From positions 992,001-1,056,000 of the forward strand of contig NZ_CP011486.1 in the NCBI RefSeq assembly GCF_001653455.1: DNA of 64,000 nt. Direction: 5' to 3'. Shown piece by piece: positions 62,924 to 64,000 of the stretch. Origin of the DNA: Helicobacter pylori (GTDB taxonomy: Bacteria; Campylobacterota; Campylobacteria; Campylobacterales; Helicobacteraceae). The translations under genes and the position numbers were made by a program. The notes below the pieces were generated by a model that did not search any database, was not told where the DNA came from, and saw nothing but the letters and a program-made list of their open reading frames with translations. Numbering within the stretch: position 1 is the stretch's first letter; every line of letters starts with the position of its first letter.

Positions 62924-63607
62924 ATGGGTTATCAATTGTTTGAGTTTGAAAGTTTAGAAGATTGCAATAAGGCTTTAACAGAGCGTTTTAAAGAATTTTT
63001 TAACGCTGCCTTAAAAAAGCGCCATCAAGTTTCTATCGCTTTTTCTGGGGGCCGTTCGCCCATTAGCTTGTTGCAAAAATTGAGCGTTTTAGATCTCGCA
63101 TGGCATGAATGTGCAGTCAGTTTAGTAGATGAACGCATTATAGATACAAGCCATAAGGATAGCAACACCAAATTATTGCACGATTATTTGTTGCAAAATA
63201 ACGCCCTAAAAGCTTCTTTCATTCCGCTTTTACCCAAAGAGGTTTCTTGCAATCAAAACGCGCTTTTAAAATTTGCTAACCAGCATTTCAAACAGCCCCA
63301 TTTAGCCATTCTGGGCATGGGGACTGATGGGCATACGGCTAGCCTTTTTCCTGAAACGAGCGCTTTTTTAAACGAAGAAAAGGAAAATATCGTTTTCACT
63401 AAACCCGTTAACGCTCCGTATGAACGCTTAAGCATGTCTATTCACGCCTTAGAAAATTGCGAAAAACTTTTTTTAAGCGTTAGCGGAGAGCAAAAAAGGG
63501 AGGTTTTAGAAAAAGCTTTGAAAGAAAACGCCCCCTATTCTCTGCCGATTGCTCGGATTTTACACTCTAAAAAAGTTACCACGGAGGTTTTTTATGCCAA
63601 AAACTGA
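62924..63607 (+). CDS. pgl: 6-phosphogluconolactonase (DevB/SOL type)
   Basis: 227 residues. It hydrolyses 6-phosphogluconolactone to 6-phosphogluconate. Motifs: [16 protein letters not shown] near 38, [16 protein letters not shown] near 66, and [16 protein letters not shown] near 128. It lies 10 nt after zwf. Its 3' end overlaps glk by 14 nt. Confidence 0.95.
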   Translation: MGYQLFEFESLEDCNKALTERFKEFFNAALKKRHQVSIAFSGGRSPISLLQKLSVLDLAWHECAVSLVDERIIDTSHKDSNTKLLHDYLLQNNALKASFIPLLPKEVSCNQNALLKFANQHFKQPHLAILGMGTDGHTASLFPETSAFLNEEKENIVFTKPVNAPYERLSMSIHALENCEKLFLSVSGEQKREVLEKALKENAPYSLPIARILHSKKVTTEVFYAKN

Positions 63608-64000
63608 AACTTACCCAAGACTCTTAGCCGATATTGGCGGCACAAACGCGCGCTTTGGTTTGGAAGTCGCCCCACGACAAATTGAATGCATTGAAGTTTT
63701 ACCATGTAAAGATTTTGAAAGCTTGAGCGATGCGGTGCGGTTTTATCTTTCTAAATGCAAAGAAAGCCTTAAATTACGCCCTATTTACGGCTCTTTTGCT
63801 GTGGCTACGCCCATCATGGGGGATTTTGTCCAAATGACGAACAACCATTGGACTTTTTCTATTGAAACGACACGGCAATGTTTGGGATTAGAGAGGTTGC
63901 TTGTCATCAATGATTTTGTCGCGCAAGCCTATGCCATTAGCGCGATGCAAGAAAACGATCTGGCTCAAGTAGGCGGGATCAAGTGCGAAATTAACGCCCC
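63594..64000 (+). CDS. glk: Glucokinase, N-terminal part only
   Basis: The first 135 codons of a ROK-unlike GlcK-type glucokinase that phosphorylates glucose, feeding zwf. The ATP-binding motif [15 protein letters not shown] is at residues 10-24. The substrate region [14 protein letters not shown] is near 83 and [12 protein letters not shown] near 105. ATG at 63594 follows GGAGG and overlaps pgl. The gene continues past the right edge. Confidence 0.94.
   Translation, partial: MPKTETYPRLLADIGGTNARFGLEVAPRQIECIEVLPCKDFESLSDAVRFYLSKCKESLKLRPIYGSFAVATPIMGDFVQMTNNHWTFSIETTRQCLGLERLLVINDFVAQAYAISAMQENDLAQVGGIKCEINA

Overview
The window is chromosomal DNA of Helicobacter pylori. The protein sequences (CheA fused to a receiver domain, a CcsBA fusion, an HcpC Sel1-repeat protein, an HpaA paralogue, a short S1 protein, a Lewis-antigen fucosyltransferase with a C-tract) and the AT-rich, A/G-run-rich base use all agree. 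Gene order from about 373 to 57914 follows, by my recall, HP0415 down to HP0357 of strain 26695. At about 58000 it jumps to HP1098-HP1103. I recall that junction as the J99-type arrangement, so the strain probably lacks the large inversion of 26695. HP and jhp numbers here are from memory, not from a search.

Layout. 1-372 is the start of an MscS-type channel gene, cut by the window edge. 373-1393 holds no intact gene, only decayed coding fragments and short repeats. 1394-1841 is a four-tRNA cluster (Pro, His, Arg, Arg, leftward). 2015-9793 is a leftward run: HpaA paralogue, guaA, an exported unknown, bisC, a coiled-coil unknown, a NifS-like cysteine desulfurase and a HIT protein. 9874-26412 is a long rightward run: pheST, aroA, ispH, rpsA, serA, a ubiD-family decarboxylase, a YggS protein, an LpxH-like phosphoesterase, then the chemotaxis genes cheV, cheA (with fused receiver) and cheW. 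26677-35012 is mixed: tpx, sodB, cmoA, priA, two small coiled-coil genes, a SPOR-domain protein, an orphan sensor-like membrane protein, an M48 protease and prmC. 35073-44495 contains gdhA, a phase-off and shortened fucosyltransferase gene, the cytochrome c assembly genes ccsBA and an HP0377-like thioredoxin, hemH, rsmE, a remnant of an outer-membrane-protein gene (homC position) and dcd. 44620-54686 has accBC, a compact restriction-modification pair, a coiled-coil gene with pseC behind a sigma-54-like promoter, nrdB, pcm, lptF/G, truA and galE. 54803-55532 has tRNA-Ile, tRNA-Ala and a frameshifted nuclease-like remnant. 55605-57914 has an AsmA-like protein and a short-chain dehydrogenase. 58130-64000 has hcpC and the complete Entner-Doudoroff and oxidative-pentose entry block (eda, edd / zwf, pgl, glk).

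How the genes fit together. Most of the window is housekeeping. The accessory or strain-variable parts are the decayed region before the tRNAs, the fucosyltransferase locus, the homC remnant, the restriction-modification pair, the tRNA-Ala-adjacent remnant and the junction at 57915-58129.

The observations I rate highest are these: the fucosyltransferase gene is one nucleotide out of frame and has lost its heptad-repeat tail; a methyltransferase gene is coupled by a 1-nt overlap to a small PD-(D/E)XK nuclease; a GG-N10-GC promoter precedes pseC's upstream partner; and a bulged-hairpin repeat recurs in three separate convergent-gene spacers. I found no CRISPR array, rRNA gene, intact insertion sequence or prophage.
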